64,000 nt of DNA, from positions 4,354,191 to 4,418,190 of the forward strand of contig NZ_JACCFL010000001.1 of NCBI RefSeq assembly GCF_013410375.1. The letters run 5' to 3'. A program made the position numbers and the translations under genes. The notes beneath the pieces were generated by a model, which was not told where the DNA came from, did no database searches, and was given only the letters and a program-made list of their open reading frames with translations. Every line of letters begins with the position of its first letter. The stretch's first letter is position 1. Origin of the DNA: Leifsonia shinshuensis (GTDB taxonomy: Bacteria > Actinomycetota > Actinomycetes > Actinomycetales > Microbacteriaceae). Shown one piece after another: positions 1 through 7,436 of this stretch.

Positions 1-433
1 GGTAGACCAGCAGGTGCGTGTGGGCCAGCGCCGCGGCGAGGCGCGGACCCGCCGCGACCCCCAGCTCGGCGGACGGCTGCCAGTGCGGGCCGTCCACGTT
101 CTCGGCCGTGAGCGGTCCGTCCGGGTAGTCGCCGTAGGGCCCATCGGTGAGGGCGGCGGGCAGCGCGGCGTCGAGCGCGGCCGCCAGACCCGCGTCCTCG
201 GCGGCCAGGAGGTCGCGGTAAAACGACGCGGTGGGCGACTTCGAGAGCGCGACCGTCCAGTAGGCGACGGCCAGCCGCTCCCGCTGCGCGACCTGGGACA
301 GCTCGTCGGAGCGCAGCAGCGCGTCGAAGCTCGCCTGCGCGTTGGCCCGGGCGTTCGGGCGCTGGTCGCGCAGCGTGTCGAGCGGGTCGCCCGGCCGGAT
401 GCCGACCAGCTGGTCGATGACGTCGGTGGTCAT
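1..433 (-). CDS. CMD (carboxymuconolactone decarboxylase-like) domain protein, N-terminal part
   Basis: This gene runs off the left edge, so only the first ~144 residues are visible (starting MTTDVIDQLVGIRPGDPLD). The start follows a GAAAGGAC ribosome site. The visible part resembles the N-terminal region of the actinobacterial/rhizobial CMD-domain proteins that I recall being paired with the luciferase-like monooxygenase family encoded immediately upstream (40-bp gap). Such proteins are usually AhpD-like peroxidase/decarboxylase folds; the CxxC active site would lie outside the window and cannot be checked. It is the last visible gene of the leftward operon that begins with the substrate-binding protein near 6.1 kb. 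Confidence 0.75.
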   Translation of the reverse strand, partial: MTTDVIDQLVGIRPGDPLDTLRDQRPNARANAQASFDALLRSDELSQVAQRERLAVAYWTVALSKSPTASFYRDLLAAEDAGLAAALDAALPAALTDGPYGDYPDGPLTAENVDGPHWQPSAELGVAAGPRLAAALAHTHLLVY

Positions 434-473
434 GAAAGTCCTTTCGATGGAGGGCGGATCGGAGCGGGACGGG

Positions 474-1520
474 TCAGCGCAGGGCGACCGCCGGCAGGGC
501 CGGCGACCAGTCGAGCAGCTCGCGCCCGACCTCCGCGGTGAGCTCGATGGAGCGCAGCACGGTCTCGTGCGGCGGATCCACCGGGTGCGGCTGGAACGCC
601 ACATCGGTCGCCCGCGCCAGGATCGTGTCGGCGCGGAGCGTGGCGAGCACCCGCTCCGGCGTGCCGATGTGGATGTCGAGCCAGGCCAGGAGCTCGGCGT
701 CGGTGGTCCCGGCCGGGATCGCCAGCCCCTGGGCGTCGACGAACGCGCGCCCGCGGTCGATCCCGCGCCGGATCCACGCGGCGGCGTCGGCCTCCGTGTC
801 GACCAGGAGCACCGAACGGGACGCCAGGATGCGCGGCGCGACCCCGTCCGGCAGAGCGGAGAGGTACGCGTCGACGATCGCTTCCTGCAGCTCCGGCGAC
901 GACGGCGCGTCCCACTCCCGGCGAGGCTGGGTGCGCGAGAGCATCAGCCCGTTGCCGCGGCGGCCGATGCGGGCGGCGCCCTCGGCGGAGAAGGTCGCCT
1001 CCCAGACCACGTCGAGCACCTCGGGCGCGCCCGGGTAGAGCGCGCCGCCGTCCGAGGTCAGCCGGTCCCCGCGCAGCGCGGAGACCAGAGCCTCCCTGTG
1101 CCGGTCGTAGATCGCCGCACGGTCGGCCGGGTCGTGCCCGAACGGGGCGAACGACGTCGGTGTCCCGCCGGAGCCGATCCCGAGCTCCAGCCGGCCGCCC
1201 GAGAGCAGGTTCAGCACGGCGGCGTCCTCTGCCACGCGCAGCGGCGCCTCCAGCGGCAGGGTCACGATGCCGGTGCCGAGCCGGATGCGGGAGGTCAGCG
1301 CGGCCGCCTGGGCGAGCAGCACGAACGGCGACGGGAGACCGCCCTCCGCCTCGTGGAAGTGATGCTGGGCCACCCACACGGTGTCGAGCCCCACCTCCTC
1401 CGCGCGCACGAACTGGTCGAGCGCATTGCGGTAGCGCTGCAGCGCGGTGCCGTCGTCGAGCAGCCGGGTGAAGAACCCCAGCCGCTGCCGTGAGCGTCCG
1501 TCGATCGGTGCCTGGCTCAT
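474..1520 (-). CDS. FMN-dependent luciferase-like monooxygenase
   Basis: A 348-residue bacterial-luciferase-like (LLM) flavin monooxygenase. Visible hallmarks are the N-terminal barrel strand LGFFTRLLDD, the HHFHE segment near residue 54, the LGTGIVTLPLEAPLRVAEDAAVL block (residues ~82-104) and GRLELGIGSGG (~109-119), all typical of F420/FMN-binding TIM barrels. I recognise it as close to the KPN_01858-type LLM family, which is normally found with an ABC importer and a CMD-domain protein, exactly the setting here. Its ATG overlaps the stop of livF by 4 bp (ATGA), so it is translationally coupled. The substrate is unknown; oxidation of the compound imported by the neighbouring ABC system is an inference. 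Confidence 0.85.
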   Translation of the reverse strand: MSQAPIDGRSRQRLGFFTRLLDDGTALQRYRNALDQFVRAEEVGLDTVWVAQHHFHEAEGGLPSPFVLLAQAAALTSRIRLGTGIVTLPLEAPLRVAEDAAVLNLLSGGRLELGIGSGGTPTSFAPFGHDPADRAAIYDRHREALVSALRGDRLTSDGGALYPGAPEVLDVVWEATFSAEGAARIGRRGNGLMLSRTQPRREWDAPSSPELQEAIVDAYLSALPDGVAPRILASRSVLLVDTEADAAAWIRRGIDRGRAFVDAQGLAIPAGTTDAELLAWLDIHIGTPERVLATLRADTILARATDVAFQPHPVDPPHETVLRSIELTAEVGRELLDWSPALPAVALR

Positions 1521-2260
1521 TCCTGCGCCGCCTTTCCCAAGTAGGCCTCCTGGATCTGCGGGTCGTCGAGCAGCTCGCGCGCCGTGCCCTGCAGCACGAT
1601 CGCGCCCGTCGCGAGCACGTAGCCCCGGGAGGCGATGGAGAGCGCCAGCTCGGCCTGCTGCTCCACGAACAGCACGGCCACGCCGAGCTCGGTGTTGATG
1701 CGCACGATCTCGTCGAGCACCTGGTCGACCAGCTTGGGCGAGAGGCCCATGGTCGGCTCATCCATGCAGACGAGCCTCGGCCGGCTCATCAGGGCGCGCG
1801 CGAAGGCGAGCATCTGCTGCTCGCCGCCGGAGAGGGTGCCGGCCTGCTGCGTGCGCCGCTCGGCCAGGCGCGGGAAGTGCGTGCGCATCCGGTCCAGGTC
1901 CTCGGCGATCGCGGCCTTCTGGCTCCGGGTGCGGCCCGGGCGCGTGTAGGCGCCGGCGATCAGGTTCTCGTCGACCGTCATCTCGGGGAACACCCGCCGC
2001 GCCTCCGGCACCGAGGCGATGCCTCCCGCGACGCGACGCCGCGTGGAGGCGTGCGTGATGTCCTCGCCCGCGAACCGCACCGTGCCCGACGTGGGCCGCA
2101 CGAGCCCCAGGATGGTCTTCATCGTCGTGGACTTGCCGCTCGCGTTGCCGCCGAGCAGCGAGACGATCTCGCCCTCCCGCACCGAGAGCGAGTTGCCGCG
2201 CAGGGCGTGGAACGGGCCGTAGTGGACGTTCACGTCCTCCAGCGCCAGCAGCTCGGTCAT
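1517..2260 (-). CDS. livF: ABC transporter ATP-binding protein, LivF type
   Basis: A 247-residue ATPase of the branched-chain amino acid importer class. Walker A reads GGNASGKSTT (about residues 37-46; the usual P or N is retained as GGNASGK), the signature is LSGGEQQML and Walker B is VCMDEPTMGLSP. It lacks the extra loop of LivG. It overlaps both neighbours by 4 bp (LivG upstream, monooxygenase downstream). Function: cytoplasmic energy-coupling subunit for the fused permease encoded at 3114-4916. Confidence 0.9.
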   Translation of the reverse strand: MTELLALEDVNVHYGPFHALRGNSLSVREGEIVSLLGGNASGKSTTMKTILGLVRPTSGTVRFAGEDITHASTRRRVAGGIASVPEARRVFPEMTVDENLIAGAYTRPGRTRSQKAAIAEDLDRMRTHFPRLAERRTQQAGTLSGGEQQMLAFARALMSRPRLVCMDEPTMGLSPKLVDQVLDEIVRINTELGVAVLFVEQQAELALSIASRGYVLATGAIVLQGTARELLDDPQIQEAYLGKAAQE

Positions 2261-3117
2261 GCCAGGTCCACCCCTCCGAGGCCGCGACGGCGCCCGAGGT
2301 ACGCCTCCACCACCGCGGTGTCGCGGCGGACGTCGTCCGGGCGTCCCTCGGCGATGATCCGGCCGCCGTCCATCACGATCACCCGGTCGGAGACCGTCAT
2401 CACGAGGTCGAGCTTGTGCTCCACCAGCAGGATGCTCTGCCCGGCCGCCTTGAGCTCGAGCAGCTGCGCGAGCACCTCGGCGGTCTCCGACTGGTTCATG
2501 CCGGCGGTCGGCTCGTCGAGCACGAGCAGCTTCGGCTCCAGCGCCAGCGCGCGGGCGATCTCGGTGCGCCGCCGGTTGGCGTAGCTCAGCGAGTACGCCG
2601 GGTCGTCGCGCCGCCGGCCGAGCCGCGCCTCGAACCGGTCGATCTCCGACTCGACGACCGCGTCGATCGCCGCCCGCTCCCGGCGGGAGGCCGGGGTGCC
2701 GACGATCGCGATGTACAGCTCCGCCAGCAGCGGGATCCAGCGCAGCAGGAACAGGTTCGACAGCCTCCGGAACGGCCGGTGCGCGCGCAGCGTCGTGTGC
2801 AGGCCGACCTCGATGTTGTCCGCGACCGAGAGCGTCGCGAACACCCGCCCGTTCTGGAAGGTGCGGGCGATGCCGTGCTCGGCGATGCGCGCGCTGTCCG
2901 CCCGCTCGATCCGCTCCCCGTCGAGGGTGATGGTGCCGCCGTTGGGCCGGATGGCGCCGGTGACCAGATTGAGCGTCGTGGTCTTGCCCGACCCGTTCGG
3001 CCCGATGATCGAGACGACCTCCCCGCGGTGCACGGAGAACGAGATCCCGTCGACGGCTTTCAGGCCGTCGAAGTGGCGTTCCAGCTTCTGGACGCTCAGC
3101 AGCGTGTCGGCGCTCAT
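2257..3117 (-). CDS. livG: ABC transporter ATP-binding protein, LivG type
   Basis: A 286-residue ATPase starting MSADTLLSVQ; the much longer open frame upstream is not coding, because the ATG at 3117 overlaps the permease stop by 4 bp and homology begins there. Walker A is GPNGSGKTTT, the Q-loop region and the LivG-specific insertion (~residues 110-150) are present, the signature is degenerate (SYANRRRTEIARAL, common in LivG) and Walker B is LLVLDEPTAGMN. Partner of LivF. Confidence 0.92.
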   Translation of the reverse strand: MSADTLLSVQKLERHFDGLKAVDGISFSVHRGEVVSIIGPNGSGKTTTLNLVTGAIRPNGGTITLDGERIERADSARIAEHGIARTFQNGRVFATLSVADNIEVGLHTTLRAHRPFRRLSNLFLLRWIPLLAELYIAIVGTPASRRERAAIDAVVESEIDRFEARLGRRRDDPAYSLSYANRRRTEIARALALEPKLLVLDEPTAGMNQSETAEVLAQLLELKAAGQSILLVEHKLDLVMTVSDRVIVMDGGRIIAEGRPDDVRRDTAVVEAYLGRRRGLGGVDLA

Positions 3118-4916
3118 GAGTTCCTCACCAGGATGCCGCCGGGGCGGAAGCGGACGACCAGGATCAGCACCAGGCCGTAGACGATGATGCGCAGCTCGGG
3201 CGTGAACCGCAGCAGCTCCATCGCACCGATCAGGACGATCGAGCCCACCACCGCGCCGTACGGGAGGCCGACGCCGCCGAGGATCACGATGGTCACCACC
3301 AGGAGCGACATCAGCATCGTGAAGATGGTCGGGTCGATGTAGGTGTACTGGTGGGCGAGCAGCGAGCCGCCGATCCCGGCGAAGAAGCCGGAGACGGCGA
3401 ACGCCAGCGCCTTGTAATCGCGGCCGCGCACGCCCGACGACAGCGCCGCGACCTCGTCGGAGCCGACCGAGGAGATCACCTTGCCCAGGTGCGAGGTGCG
3501 CAGCCGCCACATCACGATCAGGGTGAGCACGAGCACGCCGAAGTCGATCCAGTAGTACGCCTGCGGGGTGTTCAGCGGCGTCCCGAACCACTCCGGCACG
3601 GGGATGTTGTAGAGCCCCTGCGGCAGGATCAGCTGGATGACGGCGACGATCGCGATGCCCAGCCCGAGCGTCGCGATCGACACGTAGTGCCCCTTCACGC
3701 CCCAGATCGGCGATGCCAGGATCGACGCGACCACCGCGGCCGCCAGGCCGGCGAGCGGCAGCGCCACCCAGAACGGCACGTGCACGTACATGGTCAGCAG
3801 CGCGGAGGCGTACGCGCCGATCGCGATCGGGCCGGCCTGCCCGAGCGCGAGCACGCCGGCCTGGCCGGCGGTCACGGTGAAGCCCGCCGCGATGATCGCG
3901 TAGACCAGCACCTGGGTGCCGGTGGTCAGGAGGTAGTCGTCGCCGAACAGCGGCACGACGACACCGAGCAGCAGGAACGCGAGCGGCCACACCCAGCGCG
4001 GGATCCGCAGCGGGCGGCCCTTGCCGAGGAAGGTGCCCGTGAGCGGCTCCGCCGAGATCAGCGGCACCCTGCCGAACAGTCCGCCCGGCCGCACGATCAG
4101 CACGACGATGAGGATGACGAAGACGATGATCTCGCGGGCGGTGTCCCCGAAGAAGTGGATGCCGAAGGCCTCCAGGATGCCGAGCACGAAGCCGCCGACC
4201 ACCGCACCGACGAGCGAGCCCAGGCCGCCCAGCGTCGCGGCCACGAACGAGGTGAGCCCGACGTCCAGACCGGAGCTGGGGTTGGCGACGCCCACGTAGA
4301 GCGCGATGAAGACGCCGGCGAGGCCGCCGAGCGCCGACGCGATCACGAACGACACGTGCTGCACCTGCCCGACCGGGATGCCCATCTGCAGGGCGGCCTC
4401 CTGGTCCTGCGCGGTCGCACGGATCGCGCGGCCGACCTTGCCGTACTTGAGGAAGACCGTCATCACGACCATGACGGCGGCGGTCGTGCCGAGCATCACC
4501 AGGTCGGAGGTCCCGAAGCGCATGTTGCCGAGGTGCAGGTTCGAAGTCGGCAGCACCTCCGGGAACACCCGGAACTGCGCCGTGAACGCGACCTGCGAGG
4601 CGTTGTCGAGGATCAGCGAGATCGCGTAGGTGGAGAGCATCGCCGCCAGCGGCAGGAACTTCGCCAGCGGACGCACGACGGTCACGTTGATCAGCAGTCC
4701 GAGCGCGCCGCAGACGGCGAGCACGAGCAGGAGCGCCAGCCAGAACGGCAGCCCCAGCTTCACGACGAAGAACCAGGACAGCATCGCGCCCAGCCCGAAG
4801 AACGAGAACTGGGCGAAGTTGACGACGTTCATGACGCCGAAGACGAGGGAGATGCCGACCGCTCCGAGGGCGTAGACGTTCCCTCGGAGCAGGCCGGCGA
4901 TCAGTGTGTCGAGCAT
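3114..4916 (-). CDS. Fused LivH-LivM branched-chain-type ABC permease
   Basis: A 600-residue integral membrane protein in which both permease subunits are joined. The N-terminal half (~1-290) matches LivH (MLDTLIAGLLRGNVYALGAVG, NVVNFAQ, and the GRAIRATAQDQEAALQMGI coupling segment); the C-terminal half (~305-600) matches LivM (ALGQAGPIAIGAYASALL, GHYVSIATLGLG, and SSVGSDEVAALSSGVRGRDYK). Each half ends in the family's typical RPGGLFGR or RPGGILV tail. Fusion of the two halves is known in some actinobacteria and proteobacteria. It is translationally coupled to livG and lies 18 bp downstream of the binding-protein gene. Confidence 0.93.
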   Translation of the reverse strand: MLDTLIAGLLRGNVYALGAVGISLVFGVMNVVNFAQFSFFGLGAMLSWFFVVKLGLPFWLALLLVLAVCGALGLLINVTVVRPLAKFLPLAAMLSTYAISLILDNASQVAFTAQFRVFPEVLPTSNLHLGNMRFGTSDLVMLGTTAAVMVVMTVFLKYGKVGRAIRATAQDQEAALQMGIPVGQVQHVSFVIASALGGLAGVFIALYVGVANPSSGLDVGLTSFVAATLGGLGSLVGAVVGGFVLGILEAFGIHFFGDTAREIIVFVILIVVLIVRPGGLFGRVPLISAEPLTGTFLGKGRPLRIPRWVWPLAFLLLGVVVPLFGDDYLLTTGTQVLVYAIIAAGFTVTAGQAGVLALGQAGPIAIGAYASALLTMYVHVPFWVALPLAGLAAAVVASILASPIWGVKGHYVSIATLGLGIAIVAVIQLILPQGLYNIPVPEWFGTPLNTPQAYYWIDFGVLVLTLIVMWRLRTSHLGKVISSVGSDEVAALSSGVRGRDYKALAFAVSGFFAGIGGSLLAHQYTYIDPTIFTMLMSLLVVTIVILGGVGLPYGAVVGSIVLIGAMELLRFTPELRIIVYGLVLILVVRFRPGGILVRNS

Positions 4917-4934
4917 GATGCGCGTGTCAGCGGC

Positions 4935-6098
4935 TCAGCCGTTGTACGCGACCCACTTCCCGTCCTTGAGGATGCTCGGGGTGAGCTGCGGAGACGCGAC
5001 CCGGCGGGTGGCCTGGTCGAAGGTGATCGTCCCGTAGACGACGCTCGGCACGTCCTTGACCTTCTTGAAGCCGGCCAGGATGCCCTCGCGGGTGGTGCCG
5101 CCGAGCTTCGCGGCGGCGACCGCGACGTGGAGCGCGTCGTACGCGCCGGCCTCGAAGCCGGTGACCTCGGTCTCGTTCGGGTACTTCTTCTGGAACGCCT
5201 TCACGAAGTCCTGGACCTCCTTGGCGGGGTTGGAGGCGAGGAACTCGGCGCCGTTGATCGCGCCCTCCGCGGCCTTCGTGCCGTCGAAGGACTGCTCGTC
5301 CTGGCCGCCGTAGAAGGGGCCGTTGTAGCCGATCGCGCGCAGCTGGGTGACCAGCTTGGCGGCGTCCGGCCCGTAGCCGATGTGCACGAAGGCGTCGGGC
5401 TTGCCGGCCACGGCCTTGGTGAGCGACGGGCGGTAGTCGTCGGAGGTGTCGAGCACGCCCTCCGCGTCGGTGATCTTCAGGCCGATCTTCTTGGCCTCGT
5501 CCTTGAACGCGTTGAACGCCGGGATGCCCCAGTCGGCGGTGTTCAGGTAGGTCACACCGACGGACTTGATCCCCTGCTTCTTGATGTAGTCCGCCGTCCA
5601 CGTGTAGGTCGCGCTCGTGGTGATGGAGGTCGACCACTGGTACTGCGTGCCCTTGGCCGTGAAGTCCGGGTTCGAGTTGTTGAAGCCGTACTGCAGCAGC
5701 TTGCCCGCGGTGTAGATCGGGGAGGCCGGGATGGAGGCCGCCGACGAGTAGTCGCCGAAGACCAGGCTGATGCTGTCGTCGCCGACGAACTTCTGGGCGA
5801 CCGCGACCGACTGCTTGGGGTCGGACTGCGAGTCCTCGTACTTGAGCGCGACGGGGTGGCCGTCGATGCCGCCCTGCGCGTTGACCTGCTCGACGGCGAG
5901 GTCGAACGCCTCCTTGAACTGCTGGCCGTACTGCGCGTACTGGCCGGTCTCCGCGGCGGAGACGCCGAAGTAGACGGTGCTCTTTCCGGAGGAGGAGCCT
6001 CCGGTCGCTGCGGAGGACCCGCTCGCGCACGCGGCGAGGCCGGCGACGGCGAGCGCGGCGACGGAGACGACGGCTGCGCTCCGGATGATTCTCTTCAT
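4935..6098 (-). CDS. Branched-chain amino acid-type ABC substrate-binding lipoprotein
   Basis: A 387-residue periplasmic-binding-protein fold type I (LivJ/LivK-like) receptor. The N-terminus is a lipoprotein signal peptide (MKRIIRSAAVVSVAAL) with lipobox LAAC and Cys at about residue 24, followed by a Ser/Gly-rich linker. The mature part contains typical LivK strands such as YFGVSAAETGQYAQYG and LVFGDYSSAASIPASPIYTAGKLLQYG. First gene of the operon; the ligand may be the substrate of the luciferase-like monooxygenase rather than an amino acid (inference from context). RBS AAGGAACAG precedes the ATG. Confidence 0.92.
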   Translation of the reverse strand: MKRIIRSAAVVSVAALAVAGLAACASGSSAATGGSSSGKSTVYFGVSAAETGQYAQYGQQFKEAFDLAVEQVNAQGGIDGHPVALKYEDSQSDPKQSVAVAQKFVGDDSISLVFGDYSSAASIPASPIYTAGKLLQYGFNNSNPDFTAKGTQYQWSTSITTSATYTWTADYIKKQGIKSVGVTYLNTADWGIPAFNAFKDEAKKIGLKITDAEGVLDTSDDYRPSLTKAVAGKPDAFVHIGYGPDAAKLVTQLRAIGYNGPFYGGQDEQSFDGTKAAEGAINGAEFLASNPAKEVQDFVKAFQKKYPNETEVTGFEAGAYDALHVAVAAAKLGGTTREGILAGFKKVKDVPSVVYGTITFDQATRRVASPQLTPSILKDGKWVAYNG

Positions 6099-6108
6099 GG
6101 CTGTTCCT

Positions 6109-6154
6109 TAACCTCGGGCTGACACGACGGGCTCTCTGTGCATCGCCGAGGTTA
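6109..6154 (-). promoter_or_regulatory. Inverted repeat in the 5' region of the Liv-type operon
   Basis: Perfect 9-bp arms TAACCTCGG (6109-6117) and CCGAGGTTA (6146-6154) are separated by 28 bp; the proximal arm ends directly before the ribosome site of the substrate-binding gene. It could be an operator or an mRNA hairpin. No family-specific match was recognised. Confidence 0.35.
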
Positions 6155-6248
6155 GAAGGGCGCCTGCCCTGACCACATCCTCCGCCGTCATATTCGGTAG
6201 CCGTGGTCAACAGACGTCACAAAGGTTGCGAAACGGCCCCGAACCGTC

Positions 6249-7346
6249 CTATGCGGGGTCGGCGGCCTCCACGCCCTTCAGCGCCTCCTCGACCGCCTTC
6301 TTGACGCGCTCGTCCTCGCGCACTGCGCTCGCCCGCCGGCGACGACGGAGCACCAGCACGGTCGCGGCGACCGCGGCCGCGATTACGATCAGGAGCGTCA
6401 GCAGCGCCCAGGGCACCGCGACCGTTCCGGCCTCGGCCGCGACGCCCTCCACTCCCGGCGTCGAACCCGTGACCGCGGGCAGCTTCGGGCTCAGCGCGGT
6501 CGAGGCCGTCAGCCAGAAGGCCGGGACGACGCCGTGCAGCGGCACGGACACGGTCCAGGACTCGCCCGGCAGCAGCTCGGGGACGCCGGCGACGTTCCCC
6601 GCGTCGACCGGGAACCAGCCGAACGGGCCGCTGAGCCCCACCGTCTGGCCCGCGGACAGCCGCACGTTGCCGGTGTTGCGCACGGTGTAGCTCACCGTCG
6701 CGTCCCCCGTGCCGAAGGGGTTGAGCGTCCCGGTGTAGTCCACGCGCAGCTTCTCCACGGCGACCGCGGGGGCCAGCTTCCCGTCGACCCGGAGGTGCAC
6801 CCGGATGCCCAGGCGGCGGTCGACGCTGATGCCGTTCTCCTGGGCGGCCTGCGGCAGCGAGGTCAGGATGCCGCCGGCGTAGTCGCCGGGCGTCGCGTCC
6901 TTCGGGACGGTGACCGTGAACGGCACCTCCGCCGTGCCGCCGGGGGCGATCGTGACCGTGTGGTCGCGCAGCGCCGTCCACGCTCCGACGGCGACCGCCT
7001 TCGCGTCCCGCTTCGCCACGTCGAGCTGGCCGCTGCTCGTGGTGAAGCCGTCGGCCGCGTACACGTCGAGCGTGATCGGCGCTGCGGCGTGGTTGCCCAC
7101 GACGATCGCGTCGGTGACCGAGCCGCCCGGCGCGATCCGGTAGCCGAAGTTCTGACGGTCGGCGCCGTTCTGGTTGGCGGCGGTGCGCACGCCCCAGGTG
7201 ACGTCGCCGTCGCCCGCGGCGAGCGCCGGCGACGCGGAGCCGCCGACGGCGACGGTCGCTGCGACGAGGAGGACGGAGACCAGCCCGGCGGCGAGGCGCG
7301 CGAGCGGGGAGGCGGAGGGGAGCGTCGGGAGGGTCGAGGTGCGCAT
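6249..7346 (-). CDS. DUF916 (WxL-interacting protein-like) cell-surface anchor protein
   Basis: A 365-residue secreted type I membrane protein. It has a signal peptide ending about ALAA, a DUF916-type WxL-interacting/peptidoglycan-binding domain (residues ~45-165, beginning DVTWGVRTAANQNGADRQNF with the characteristic YRIAPGGSVTDAIVV strand), a second Ig-like domain (~165-290), one C-terminal membrane helix (VPWALLTLLIVIAAAVAATV) and an RRRRR cytosolic anchor. In Firmicutes such proteins bind WxL-domain proteins on the wall. It lies 90 bp downstream of a phosphatase that carries a WxL-like tail, which fits an anchor-plus-client pair. Confidence 0.85.
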   Translation of the reverse strand: MRTSTLPTLPSASPLARLAAGLVSVLLVAATVAVGGSASPALAAGDGDVTWGVRTAANQNGADRQNFGYRIAPGGSVTDAIVVGNHAAAPITLDVYAADGFTTSSGQLDVAKRDAKAVAVGAWTALRDHTVTIAPGGTAEVPFTVTVPKDATPGDYAGGILTSLPQAAQENGISVDRRLGIRVHLRVDGKLAPAVAVEKLRVDYTGTLNPFGTGDATVSYTVRNTGNVRLSAGQTVGLSGPFGWFPVDAGNVAGVPELLPGESWTVSVPLHGVVPAFWLTASTALSPKLPAVTGSTPGVEGVAAEAGTVAVPWALLTLLIVIAAAVAATVLVLRRRRRASAVREDERVKKAVEEALKGVEAADPA

Positions 7347-7350
7347 CGTG

Positions 7351-7386
7351 CTTCCTGGTGGGGATCGGCTTCCTGGTGAGGATCGG
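7351..7386 (-). repeat. Tandem 18-bp duplication containing the ribosome site of the DUF916 gene
   Basis: Two adjacent 18-bp units, CTTCCTGGTGGGGATCGG and CTTCCTGGTGAGGATCGG (+ strand), differ by one base. In gene orientation each carries CCAGGAAG, so the Shine-Dalgarno-like sequence has been duplicated just upstream of the start at 7346. Confidence 0.6.
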
Positions 7387-7390
7387 GGAG

Positions 7391-7421
7391 GTCCGGGCGG
7401 GCGGCACGCGCCCGCCCGGAC
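7391..7421 (-). terminator. Strong intercistronic hairpin
   Basis: A perfect 13-bp stem, GTCCGGGCGGGCG (7391-7403) with CGCCCGCCCGGAC (7409-7421), and loop GCACG. It lies between the phosphatase and DUF916 genes. It has no U tract, so it may be a partial terminator or an mRNA-stability hairpin that sets the phosphatase:anchor ratio. Confidence 0.5.
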
Positions 7422-7436
7422 GGGTGGAGCGGTCGG

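Noticed and set aside
3351..6122. Very long plus-strand open frame (923 codons) opposite the Liv operon
   Set aside because: It is the antisense shadow of the fused permease and binding protein; composition is Arg/Glu/Asp/His-rich without any domain, as expected from high-GC reverse frames.
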